A DNA stretch of 64,000 nt, from positions 62,001-126,000 of the forward strand of contig NZ_JSEO01000002.1 in the NCBI RefSeq assembly GCF_001624705.1. The letters are read 5' to 3'. This DNA is from Marinomonas sp. SBI8L. Its GTDB lineage: Bacteria > Pseudomonadota > Gammaproteobacteria > Pseudomonadales > Marinomonadaceae. The notes under the pieces are model-generated. The model had not been told where the DNA came from. It worked only from the letters and a program-made list of their open reading frames with translations, and did no database searches. A program made the translations under genes and the position numbers. This document shows, piece after piece, positions 37,070 through 45,878 of this stretch (the first letter of the stretch is position 1; each line of letters opens with the position of its first letter).

Positions 37070-38492
37070 TAAGAAATCTGTGCTTGCATGTTTAGCTGCT
37101 GTATCTTGCTACCTAAGTCCAGCATTAACTTTGCATGCCGTCGAGATTCAAGATGAAAAACCTGATTGGGCTAAAAGTAATTATAGAGCTGACTCGGGTT
37201 TGGATTTTATTGGTTTATCACAGTTATGGGTATCTGGCCTTGCTCAAGCTGAAGCAAAATCTATTACCGAAGCCTGTACTAATGGGCTAGGTAAAGTCTC
37301 CGAATTTTTTAGTGTTGAAATCGCATCAAAAAGCTCATCATCTCAAGTGGTGGTGGATGATGAGTTTCAAGGACAGTTTAGTGTTAAGACTGATAAGTTA
37401 AGTCGAATTAATCTCACAGGTATTAGTGTTACGGCTTCTTATTCAGAGCGGGTAGAAAAGGGCGATTATATACAATCATACTGTCTTTATCGTTTAACTC
37501 GTGCTCAGGTTAATGAAATTAAAAGAGATTTAGCGAAAGAGGCCGCTGAAATTCAGACACTTATTAGCCAATTTGGTGCAGAGTTAAACTCAGGCAATAT
37601 AGCCCAAGCCAAAATACAATTGGCTCTATTAAAAGGGAAAAAAAATGTATCTCCTGTACTTATACAGGAGTTGGATGTTTTGCTAGTTGAGTTTATAAAG
37701 AACAATATCGCGATAGATTTAGTGTTTGGTCAACACGCTTTTAGCGCTAACGATATTCTCTCTGTGCAGCTTAGGTCTAATCAAAATGTCTTTGTTTATT
37801 TGTTTGTTGATGATGGGCAATATGCAAATATGATTTTGCCAAGCCCTGCTTATGGCTTTAATCTGATTAAGCAAGATGTGGCTTTGACAGTACCAACATT
37901 GGAGCAAAAGAAAAAAGGAAACATTTATAAACTGGCTAAATCTCATCAGGGTAAAAAAGAGCCGAAGGTTTATTTAGTCGCTTCAAAGCAAAGGCTGCAA
38001 ACAGGTTTTGCTAAACCTGCTTTTAATCGCTTTTTAGTGAATGATACATCCAAGTTTAGTGACTTTTTGGCCAGTTGTAGGCTAATTCAAGATTGTATAG
38101 TGAATCAATACCCTTTGATGTTGGATCAAACGACATCTGATTTTAGTATTCAGTCCTATGCACTCTTTGTAAATCGCCAGCCTTATGATGATCTTGGCCA
38201 AAATGTTAAAGCTACCCTTATCGAGCAAGGTTTTAAATTTGATGATAAAGGGCTTAATTTAAAGTTCTTTATTAATCATAAAAAGGTTTTTTCAAATAAA
38301 TTGGAAGCGGATATGTTTGTGGCTGAATTACGCCTGGTTTCAGATGTAAATTCACAAAATAAGACATTGTTAAAAATGCGCTTTAATAGTCTATATGATG
38401 AGAGTCGTACTGACTTTTATATTGAGAGCATGCTTAAAAAGGCCACAAAAAAACTGATGAGTAAGGTGGAAGCAGGTGAAGTATCTTATTAA
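37059..38492 (+). CDS. Exported LPP20-like and DUF4384-type protein
   Basis: A 477-residue protein with a signal peptide (ending LTLHAVE). The segment around residues 35-140 (KPDWAKSNY, GLAQAEAKSITEAC, GDYIQSYCLYRLTR) resembles LPP20/FlgT-N-type domains. Residues about 215-310 look like DUF4384, with SANDILSVQLRSNQNVFVYL and a following NMILPSPAYG. DUF4384 often accompanies Ser/Thr kinases and FGE-fold proteins. The frame is open upstream, but the ATG at 37059, overlapping the previous gene by 11 bases and preceded by GGAATTGAAG, is the sensible start. The domain calls are by eye and moderate. Confidence 0.75.
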   Translation: MLINKKSVLACLAAVSCYLSPALTLHAVEIQDEKPDWAKSNYRADSGLDFIGLSQLWVSGLAQAEAKSITEACTNGLGKVSEFFSVEIASKSSSSQVVVDDEFQGQFSVKTDKLSRINLTGISVTASYSERVEKGDYIQSYCLYRLTRAQVNEIKRDLAKEAAEIQTLISQFGAELNSGNIAQAKIQLALLKGKKNVSPVLIQELDVLLVEFIKNNIAIDLVFGQHAFSANDILSVQLRSNQNVFVYLFVDDGQYANMILPSPAYGFNLIKQDVALTVPTLEQKKKGNIYKLAKSHQGKKEPKVYLVASKQRLQTGFAKPAFNRFLVNDTSKFSDFLASCRLIQDCIVNQYPLMLDQTTSDFSIQSYALFVNRQPYDDLGQNVKATLIEQGFKFDDKGLNLKFFINHKKVFSNKLEADMFVAELRLVSDVNSQNKTLLKMRFNSLYDESRTDFYIESMLKKATKKLMSKVEAGEVSY

Positions 38493-39252
38493 TTTAGTAT
38501 TAATAGGTTTGGTACTAAGTTGCTTCAATATTAACTTGGCAAATGCAGATAATGAGGCGGTTGAAAGCTTATTAAGTGAAGAGCTCCCTATAAATACAAT
38601 TGAATGGGTAAGTATTACTATTAAGGGTAATACTTGGCCTGAAATTATAGGGCCAACTTTAAATCTTGGTGATGACTTTAGCTTTATTTCCGCGTTGCAT
38701 TCTTTGCCAAGTGACTTTTCTATGATGAAAACAGAGGTGACTTGCACTCAAATGTTAGCGGGTGAAGGCTTATCTTCATTTAGAAAAATAGAAATAGCTA
38801 ATTTGTGTGAATATGGTATGGATGAACCTGTTACTGGTGTCGCATTTCATGAAGCAAATGATTTCTGTAACGCTTTAGATGCTAGTTTACCGACTGAGAG
38901 CCAATGGGTTTATGCAGCAAGTCAGGTAACAAATGACTGGTTAACGCGATATGGCGTGATTAATTATTTACATTCTGAAGAGCCGCAAAACGAATTACTG
39001 AGTTATTTTGCGGCTTATAAAGAGGATGCCTATGAGACAAGTGAAGGCCCACTGGGCCTACTTGGGTTATATGCAAGTGTTTGGGAAATAACGCAAAGTA
39101 TTTGGGGCAAGAACAATCGTGCCTATGTAATAAAGGGCGGTGCTTTTGATCTGGTTAATAAACCTTGGTTGATGCACCCATACTTAAAAGCGGCTTATAA
39201 CGAAAATGATGTGGTCAATCAAAATGTTGGTTTTAGATGTGTTAAACCCTGA
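38476..39252 (+). CDS. Exported FGE/SUMF1-fold protein without catalytic cysteines
   Basis: A 258-residue protein with a signal peptide (to about residue 25). The body carries the sulfatase-modifying-factor fold hallmarks: FSMMKTEVTCTQM, PVTGVAFHEANDFCNALD, LPTESQWVYAAS, GLLGLYASVWEIT, AYVIKGGAFD and the ending NVGFRCVKP. True formylglycine-generating enzymes have two cysteines after the Gly-Gly motif; here that segment lacks them, so it is probably a non-enzymatic binding domain. TagR of type VI secretion regulation is a periplasmic FGE-fold protein of this sort. Translation starts at GTG inside the preceding gene (17-base overlap). Confidence 0.85.
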   Translation: MKYLINLVLIGLVLSCFNINLANADNEAVESLLSEELPINTIEWVSITIKGNTWPEIIGPTLNLGDDFSFISALHSLPSDFSMMKTEVTCTQMLAGEGLSSFRKIEIANLCEYGMDEPVTGVAFHEANDFCNALDASLPTESQWVYAASQVTNDWLTRYGVINYLHSEEPQNELLSYFAAYKEDAYETSEGPLGLLGLYASVWEITQSIWGKNNRAYVIKGGAFDLVNKPWLMHPYLKAAYNENDVVNQNVGFRCVKP

Positions 39253-39293
39253 CGTAGATTTTATCTATATAGATAACTTTAAAGGAGAGCGTA

Positions 39294-40856
39294 ATGCTTA
39301 GCTTTAACTATCGATTAAAAAGTCGTTGCTTTAGCGCCATTTTAACGACGCTTATGGCGAGTTTATGTATAAAGGCTAACGCGGCAAGCCTTGCTAGCCA
39401 AGGGCTTAGTGAAAGCATTGATCATTATTCAAGTATCAATTATCAGGTGAGAAATAGCGCTCAACGTCAGTTAACTTATGCTAAGCCTGGTACGCAGACT
39501 ACGGTCCTAACCTTGTTAGAGTCGAAAAATAGCCTACAGCTCAAGCAAGGTATCAAGGCTTTTCAGCCATTGTTTCAATCAGTTCAGAAACAGCAGAATT
39601 ATCAGAATTTAAAGAAAGCTTTTATTGATCAAAATGGTGTTGAAAGACAAGCAGATTTAACGAATGAGCTTAATGAATTAGATCAAGAGCTAAGTGCTCT
39701 ATCAACCCAAGTAAATAATGAAAAAGACGTAAATAAAAAAGCGAAATTAAATAGTGAACTGGGTAAATTAAAGCAAGAACAAAGGAACCTTGAAAAAGCA
39801 ATAAAAGGTATTAAGCGAAAACAGAATGGTCTGACATCTTTGCCTGTTTATGACCTTTCTCAAGTGTTTGCTCAAGCTTATAAGAAAAACTTCTTTTTGG
39901 TAGATAGTGAATCTTTATACCTAGTCAATGTGAAGGTGACAAGAGCTCGATATCAAGATAGTTTGAGTGGCAAAAGCTTGTCTGTAAATGAGCTAGATTA
40001 TCGTATAGACAGCCAGATTACGTTGGCGTCACCTAATAAGTTTTCACGTCAAGATCGCTCAGTGCTTAAGCTAACTTACCATCAAGATACCTTGGTGCAT
40101 TTCAGCTATAGACAGCAAGAAGGCGTATTAAGTCATTTAGAAGACGCAGCCTTGTCTGAATTCGCGCGGTTGCTTAAGAGTACGCCGTTAGAACCTAAGG
40201 AGTTATCTTTTAAGGGTGAAACCTTAACAAACCTGTATCTATGGTCGAATGCTGATCAAGAGAAAACGTTAGAGGTTAGCTATAAAGAAACAGGTAAACG
40301 TAAAAACTTGATTCAAGTGAAAGTCAGTGCGCAAACAAACGTATTTGATCCTAAGCAATCTTCTACTGCACTTGAAAAACACATAGGTGTGCTTGCTGTG
40401 GCAAAAGGCCAGCGCTTAGTTGAACTGAAGAAAATACAAACCATCAATGGCAAAAAAGACATAGGTTGGGATCAAGATATTCGTAATGGCATCATAAAGC
40501 TGGGGCCAGAAACCATTTTTGTTTCTAAAGAAGATTATTATGGTTATGAAGGCTTATGGTATCTCGCAAGCTGGATGAGTCGTAATAATATTAAGCTAAA
40601 ACGTATCTTTTTGATTAATGGTACAGAACCCATTTCTTTAACTGCCAAATTAACAAAAGCGGGTGAGGTTGAGATATCGAAAGCAGGCAATGCGCTCTAT
40701 CAGTTCAGTGTCGATTTAAATGGATTCGTTACAAATTTATTCTTTACCCCATCTAAGCAAATGTTAACGCTAGTGAGTAAAGAAACAAAAACAACTAAGG
40801 CAAATAAAGCCAAAATTAAACAATACATGCAGAACAATAAGATAATTTTATTATGA
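39294..40856 (+). CDS. Exported coiled-coil protein of unknown function
   Basis: A 520-residue exported protein (signal peptide ending KANAAS). Residues about 118-178 form a strong coiled coil (LNELDQELSALSTQVNNE, LGKLKQEQRNLEKAIKG). The C-terminal 330 residues alternate short strands and polar loops, perhaps a beta-barrel-like or DUF3108-like fold, but I cannot name a family. It has a fair ribosome site (AAAGGAGAG) and ends with ATGA overlapping the next lipoprotein gene. The tight position in the operon argues for a structural role in the same envelope machine. Confidence 0.7.
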   Translation: MLSFNYRLKSRCFSAILTTLMASLCIKANAASLASQGLSESIDHYSSINYQVRNSAQRQLTYAKPGTQTTVLTLLESKNSLQLKQGIKAFQPLFQSVQKQQNYQNLKKAFIDQNGVERQADLTNELNELDQELSALSTQVNNEKDVNKKAKLNSELGKLKQEQRNLEKAIKGIKRKQNGLTSLPVYDLSQVFAQAYKKNFFLVDSESLYLVNVKVTRARYQDSLSGKSLSVNELDYRIDSQITLASPNKFSRQDRSVLKLTYHQDTLVHFSYRQQEGVLSHLEDAALSEFARLLKSTPLEPKELSFKGETLTNLYLWSNADQEKTLEVSYKETGKRKNLIQVKVSAQTNVFDPKQSSTALEKHIGVLAVAKGQRLVELKKIQTINGKKDIGWDQDIRNGIIKLGPETIFVSKEDYYGYEGLWYLASWMSRNNIKLKRIFLINGTEPISLTAKLTKAGEVEISKAGNALYQFSVDLNGFVTNLFFTPSKQMLTLVSKETKTTKANKAKIKQYMQNNKIILL

Positions 40857-41938
40857 ATAAATTGATCTATTTAAGCCTTATTTCAAGCCTACTTCTTGGT
40901 TGTGCAAGTCAAGATACGGAAGATACATCCGCTGAGACAAGTTTAGAGCAGAGCTTTGAGCAGGACTTATATGTGGACCTGTTTGATGAGGAAGAAGAGG
41001 AGCTAGATTACGAAGCTTATTTCTTTGACTCTAAAGGGCAGCGCTTTTTAGAAAAGAATAGTTCTTTTAGTAAGCTAGATACATTAATTGAGAGACTAAT
41101 AGAGCAAGCATTTGCTCAAGCTAGTACTCGTATGGCTAATGCTTATGGTGAGTTAGATGTTGCTTTAGAGGTAAGTGGTGGAGGCAGCTATCGTAATGAC
41201 GTTATTACAGCATCTGAGCAATACATTGTTTCCAACCCCTTACTTAGCTTGAGAGCGCAAGAGGAAGAAGTCGATCAAGTATTAGGAAAAATCCTAAAAC
41301 AGGAATTGGACCCTTTCTTTGCAACGTCTGACGGTGACTTTGGCGAGACAGCTGAGGTATCTGACTTGGTGCTATATATATTGGCTGAAGAAAAGGAAGA
41401 GACTCTAGACCTTAAAGTCAGTGCCTTAAGTAAGTCTGGTCAAGTATTGGGCGTCGCTAAATCAGAACTTCCCTTAAGAGGGCAGGTGACTCAAGCTAAC
41501 CGTTTTTCTTTTGTTGAAGTACCTTTTAGCGAGAGTAGTGGTGGTCGTGAATTTCAAATCATGAGCTACCCTGTGAGCGTGAATGAGATGTTTGGATCAG
41601 GTTCAACGTCCATTGCAGTGACAGATGTTAGTTTAGAGCAGGCAAGTAATTACTGTTATGAAAACGATTTACGTTTGTCGTCACCCTATGTTTTTGAATT
41701 TGCTCGCCGTGATTTACAAATTAATCGACCGGCTGGCAATGCCTATGAAGAGATCATTGCGGCAGTTGATTATGAAGATATCGACGAGCCATTTTATCGA
41801 GAAGAAGACAGATTAGAACTAGAAGATGATGATATGGCAAATACCTTTCTGGCTTTTAACTGGAACACAGAGCGTTACACAATAGTGTCAAATAGTTATA
41901 GCTCTAGAAATATGACGTTTCGTTGTTTTAAACAATAA
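40853..41938 (+). CDS. Acidic lipoprotein with degenerate FGE-like C-terminal domain
   Basis: A 361-residue lipoprotein (lipobox LLGCA at residues 14-18). It has an Asp/Glu-rich linker (residues 25-60) and a middle domain of about 150 residues. From about residue 225 the FGE-like pattern appears: FQIMSYPVSVNEM, VTDVSLEQASNYCYEN, LRLSSPYVFEFARRD and the closing NMTFRCFKQ. The central part of the fold is shortened and the Gly-Gly motif is missing. This is the second FGE-like domain in the operon. The start overlaps the upstream stop by four bases. The FGE relation is by eye and moderate. Confidence 0.75.
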   Translation: MNKLIYLSLISSLLLGCASQDTEDTSAETSLEQSFEQDLYVDLFDEEEEELDYEAYFFDSKGQRFLEKNSSFSKLDTLIERLIEQAFAQASTRMANAYGELDVALEVSGGGSYRNDVITASEQYIVSNPLLSLRAQEEEVDQVLGKILKQELDPFFATSDGDFGETAEVSDLVLYILAEEKEETLDLKVSALSKSGQVLGVAKSELPLRGQVTQANRFSFVEVPFSESSGGREFQIMSYPVSVNEMFGSGSTSIAVTDVSLEQASNYCYENDLRLSSPYVFEFARRDLQINRPAGNAYEEIIAAVDYEDIDEPFYREEDRLELEDDDMANTFLAFNWNTERYTIVSNSYSSRNMTFRCFKQ

Positions 41939-42000
41939 AAGTCTTATAAAAGGTACGTATGTTGTCATGATATTAAATCAGTATTTTAGGAGCCTTGTGA

Positions 42001-42954
42001 ATGCGTAAATATCTAATAAGCATGAGTCTTTGCCTTGTGTTGTTATTTACTCAATCAGCTTATGCTGCGAATAATATAGCGATTGCTGAGTTTGTAAATA
42101 ATATTCGAGGGTCATTTAATATGCTCGTCGCAAAAGAGTTTGTTCCTGGCTCTAAGCGACTTAAAAAGACACGTAAAATGATTAAAAAAGGCTATAACAA
42201 TGAAATCCGCAATATGCAGATTCTACTATCTGGACTGGATCTAGTTGCTAACATTCGTACCGCCAACCCCAAGCTGCTACCTCAGTTTGCAATTCAAGAA
42301 AAAGAGGTGGGTAAAACGTTAGATAATGTTGTTGTCTCTTTAACAAGTATTATAAAAACGCGTATTGATGCCAGTAATCAGTTGGCTTCAACACAAATTG
42401 ATAATTCAGGGGCAGAAATTGAGCTTATTGATGAAGAGTTTGATGAAGATGATATCGGTTCAGATATTGATTTAGATGATAATCTAATTGAAATATCAGA
42501 CGAATCTATTGAGATAGATAATGAAAGGCTAAATTTAGATGATGTAGCTAAACAAGCTTACATTGATATAGCCATTCAATATGTGCCTCAGTTTGCAGGT
42601 AAAGAAGTGACTTGGTATGCGGGCGATAAATCCGAAAAAATTCAATTAGGAAAGGGGATGTCGTTAAAACATGCGTTTGTTCCTTATTCACGACAAGGGC
42701 TCATCCAGCCATATCCGCTGCATTCAATCTTTGCGACCTCTTTTCTACCTGACCGTAAAGGGGTGCTTCACGTGATGCGCATGTATATTATTCTCATGGT
42801 GAATGAAGCAGAGCACGGTACTGTCCGAGTTGCTACCAGGGAAATACCGACCTTTAGATGGGATAGGAACCCTTACTTTATCGCCGCTGCAACTGGAACT
42901 GTTTTGAAGAAGATATTTACCAGTACCTTAGGTCAAAAAGTAGATAGCTTTTAA
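42001..42954 (+). CDS. Exported protein with acidic central segment, unknown function
   Basis: A 317-residue protein with a signal peptide (ending SAYAANN). The N-terminal 110 residues are helical with many basic residues. A very acidic stretch follows at about residues 138-178 (DEEFDEDDIGSDIDLDDN), possibly calcium-binding or a flexible linker. The C-terminal domain (YVPQFAGKEVTWYAG, QPYPLHSIFATSFLPDRKG) is not one I recognise. It is 62 bp after the lipoprotein and 17 bp before the second permease. Confidence 0.68.
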   Translation: MRKYLISMSLCLVLLFTQSAYAANNIAIAEFVNNIRGSFNMLVAKEFVPGSKRLKKTRKMIKKGYNNEIRNMQILLSGLDLVANIRTANPKLLPQFAIQEKEVGKTLDNVVVSLTSIIKTRIDASNQLASTQIDNSGAEIELIDEEFDEDDIGSDIDLDDNLIEISDESIEIDNERLNLDDVAKQAYIDIAIQYVPQFAGKEVTWYAGDKSEKIQLGKGMSLKHAFVPYSRQGLIQPYPLHSIFATSFLPDRKGVLHVMRMYIILMVNEAEHGTVRVATREIPTFRWDRNPYFIAAATGTVLKKIFTSTLGQKVDSF

Positions 42955-42971
42955 CGATAAGGATAAAGCTG

Positions 42972-44015
42972 GTGCTAGAACATTCAATTCAGTTGCTTAA
43001 AATTTTAAGCAGGGGGCAATCAAAATTTATCCGTTTAGCTCTTTTGAGTTTGCCCCTAATACTGATAATTGTATTTTATAGCTTTTTCATTACTCAAAAC
43101 TTGGTAGATGCTTTTGAAAAGCATATGCACAAAAGCTACTTTGGTGTGTTTGGTGATCTACAACTAGTATCAACCTCAGGATTACTAGAAGAAGTTTATA
43201 ATGCACCTGAACTCAAACATCTTAATCGTTCCTACCGTATCTCTACTCAGTCTGTTTTATTATTTGAAGCTGGTAAGAAAGACGTTCTAAAAGGCGTCAA
43301 ACTTCTTGCTTATGAAACGGATTACCTTATTAATAAATTTAACTCAGAGAGTGATCTTAGGAGCTACCAATCTGGTTCAATCATTTTAAGTGCAGTCGTA
43401 TTTAACCAGCTTGATGCGGGAAACTATCAGATAAAAAGCATCTTTAACCCTTTGACTAAGTCATCAGCTAATTTTAATCAGCAGATGAAATTAGATTTTG
43501 GCTTTTTAGGCAGTGAACCCATTGTCGTCATGAGTTTAGTTGATTTACAAAAGCTATTTTCAAACAATAAGCGTGAGGATAATGCTGATGGAAAGCTTAG
43601 CTACAATCAGATCGAATTTAATGGTTTGAATGAACAAGATATAGCGCTTGTTAAGCATGTTGCAAGTAGCGCTTTAACACTGGGTTTGGCTAATGATTAT
43701 CAATTGATTAATCAAAAAGCGCTGACGCAAGAATCCCGTCTTATTTTTGCTCGCATTAATTATTTTAAAGCGGCATTCTTTTTTATTCTTATATCCATTA
43801 GTTTTGCGATTTATTTGATGGCGCTGAAATTGTTACTGAATACTAAGAGAGAGGCCCTTACTATTCTGCAATGCTTAGGTGTTTCGAATACTCGCATTGT
43901 GATGACATTAGTATTATTAATCTTTGTGGTTACTTGTTTATGCTTCTTCTTAGCCCAACAGTTGGCTTTATCATCAACGGCTGAATTCATTAAGTTTGTT
44001 GGTATAACGCTTTAG
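42972..44015 (+). CDS. FtsX/LolC-like permease lacking the last helix
   Basis: A 347-residue second permease. TM1 lies near 24-44 (ALLSLPLILIIVFYSFFI), followed by a periplasmic domain of about 220 residues. Only two C-terminal helices follow (near 268-290 and 308-332), separated by the typical REALTILQCLGVSNTRIV loop of FtsX-family proteins. The usual fourth helix is absent; the stop comes 15 residues after TM3 and no shifted continuation is seen. It may pair with the first permease as an unequal heterodimer, or be a decayed copy. Translation starts at GTG. It ends seven bases from the converging kinase gene. Confidence 0.8.
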   Translation: MLEHSIQLLKILSRGQSKFIRLALLSLPLILIIVFYSFFITQNLVDAFEKHMHKSYFGVFGDLQLVSTSGLLEEVYNAPELKHLNRSYRISTQSVLLFEAGKKDVLKGVKLLAYETDYLINKFNSESDLRSYQSGSIILSAVVFNQLDAGNYQIKSIFNPLTKSSANFNQQMKLDFGFLGSEPIVVMSLVDLQKLFSNNKREDNADGKLSYNQIEFNGLNEQDIALVKHVASSALTLGLANDYQLINQKALTQESRLIFARINYFKAAFFFILISISFAIYLMALKLLLNTKREALTILQCLGVSNTRIVMTLVLLIFVVTCLCFFLAQQLALSSTAEFIKFVGITL

Positions 44016-44022
44016 AAGAGGG

Positions 44023-45858
44023 TTAGTTGATTGCTAATGCTTGTTTTGGGTTTCTAGGGTAGAACTTTTCTTCAGCGCATTCATTTAAGGTGAATTCTCG
44101 CGTATTTTTATAAGGCATTTTCATAAAACCGGATACACCTAACCCTTTAATTTCTGGTATGGCATCAACAATGCGAGATAGTGCTGCGGCAAACGCTTGT
44201 TCTTGCTCAGGCTCTAATAAGACATAATAACTATGTACTTTAAGGTGAGTCGGTAAAGCCTCAAAAATAATAAGCCCCGTGTGTCTTATCGTATTTAAGT
44301 AAGCAATTTCTCGCATAATGGACTCTGGTAAATTAAGTAATTCATCTGGGTCCTGACCGTCTTCAAAATAAGAGTGGTTCCGGCTGTGGTCTTCACTAAA
44401 AGGCGTGTGAGTCACGTCAAATGGTATGCTCATTCTATTGTCAGGAATAAAAGCGGCTTCTTCATCAACACGATTGATATGCTGAGTGTTTTTAGCGTTA
44501 AACATGCAGCATTTAAAGACACCATCTCTGTGGATTGTTCTTGCAAGCGCCACAATATTGTTAACGGCTGTGACAAAAGGGAGCCTTAACGCGTTATCTT
44601 TTAAATGTAAGCTGGAATCGATATAAAGGTGCTCTTCATCCCATCTAAGAGCTAGGCCACCCACGACAGGGTATTTGCCTAATCGGCTAATGGCACCTAA
44701 GAATGCTCGCTCAGTATGTCCCATGCCATGCATGAAATTCTTGTAATACTTTTCAAGTTCAACATCATCTACTTCGGCGAGTAAGTAATGATCAATATTA
44801 CCTTCTTTTAAAAAGCTCTTTCTTGAGCTGTAAACAACGGTTTCCATATCAGTTGCTTCATTGAAGCTCCATATAGGAATGAGTGGCTTTTCTTCTTCTT
44901 GAGGTAATTCCGGCATCACAAGACGTTTCATGTTGTCGATTTGTCGGAATAAATAATCACCAGCAGTTTGTCTTTGTTTTCTGTCGCCCGAGAGTAGGGT
45001 TTGTAAACACACTGCAAACTCTTTAGGTAAGCCTAGTGACGTAACTGGGATAGCATCATAGCCATAGCGGCAACTTTGCCCAGAGGCTAAAGCATACAGA
45101 GTTCCAGCAGCACCTTGTTCATCAAATCTTGGTGAACTTAAGCCACCATTTAATTGCTCTTCACCTATAAAATATACATCACCTAATTTTGCATTGGTTT
45201 GTTGCAAGTCTTCACTTAAAAAGCTGAACTGCTGGTGGCCAATTGCTTGGCCTGTAGTATCAGTTTGTGCGAAAACACTTGAACCCCAGTCAATTAGCTT
45301 GATGGTTTCTGTGTTTTCGTCAAAAACGATATTGGAAGGTTTAATATCACCATGGACAATGGGGGTTTCAACCTTATCTTGGGTGGCATTACGCAGGCTT
45401 TTAAGAATATCGATTAATTGCGCTGCAATTTTGACAACTAATCTGGGGGATAATCGACCGTGCATGACTGAGTAGGCCTCAAGGTCCAGACCTGGCGCTC
45501 TTTCCATCATGAGTACAGATTGTCTCGATATTTTTGTGTATTCACTGACGGCAGGAATAAGCGGATGCATGACCTGCGACTGCATCCATGCTTCATCTTC
45601 TAACCTGTCTTGAATATGCTGAGGTAAGTTGATTCTTGAAAACTTAAATACGTAATCAGAGCCATCATTCGCTTGTCCACCAAAAACAAAACCATAGGCC
45701 CCTTTGCCAATAAATTCTATACCTGTAAAACCAAGCAATTTTAACTGATCAATACATAATTGAACCCAGTCTTTTATCTTCTGAGCATCTTCATGGCTCA
45801 TCAAATAAATTGATTGTTCTTCGTTAATATAAAACTGTTGTAGCAAGGGGCGCGTCAT
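44023..45858 (-). CDS. Atypical Hanks-type Ser/Thr protein kinase with C-terminal extension
   Basis: A 611-residue cytoplasmic kinase with no membrane segment. The glycine loop is GKGAYGFVFGG (51-61), the ATP Lys is Lys72 in YVFKFSR, the catalytic loop is HGDIKPSN (169-176, Gly instead of Arg), the metal-binding Asp is in DWGSS (190-194), and GDVYFIGEEQ replaces the APE segment. The 290 residues after the kinase domain are unknown. It lies 20 bp behind the bkd E2 gene on the same strand, so it may be the last gene of that operon. It also converges on the envelope operon with seven bases between. Target unknown; links to either neighbour are inference. Confidence 0.85.
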   Translation of the reverse strand: MTRPLLQQFYINEEQSIYLMSHEDAQKIKDWVQLCIDQLKLLGFTGIEFIGKGAYGFVFGGQANDGSDYVFKFSRINLPQHIQDRLEDEAWMQSQVMHPLIPAVSEYTKISRQSVLMMERAPGLDLEAYSVMHGRLSPRLVVKIAAQLIDILKSLRNATQDKVETPIVHGDIKPSNIVFDENTETIKLIDWGSSVFAQTDTTGQAIGHQQFSFLSEDLQQTNAKLGDVYFIGEEQLNGGLSSPRFDEQGAAGTLYALASGQSCRYGYDAIPVTSLGLPKEFAVCLQTLLSGDRKQRQTAGDYLFRQIDNMKRLVMPELPQEEEKPLIPIWSFNEATDMETVVYSSRKSFLKEGNIDHYLLAEVDDVELEKYYKNFMHGMGHTERAFLGAISRLGKYPVVGGLALRWDEEHLYIDSSLHLKDNALRLPFVTAVNNIVALARTIHRDGVFKCCMFNAKNTQHINRVDEEAAFIPDNRMSIPFDVTHTPFSEDHSRNHSYFEDGQDPDELLNLPESIMREIAYLNTIRHTGLIIFEALPTHLKVHSYYVLLEPEQEQAFAAALSRIVDAIPEIKGLGVSGFMKMPYKNTREFTLNECAEEKFYPRNPKQALAIN

Positions 45859-45878
45859 AGATGCTTATTCTTGTTTGC

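Noticed and set aside
28553-44015. A complete type VI secretion system
   Set aside because: Only Tag-like regulatory components are present; there is no TssB/C, ClpV, Hcp, VgrG or membrane complex gene in the window.
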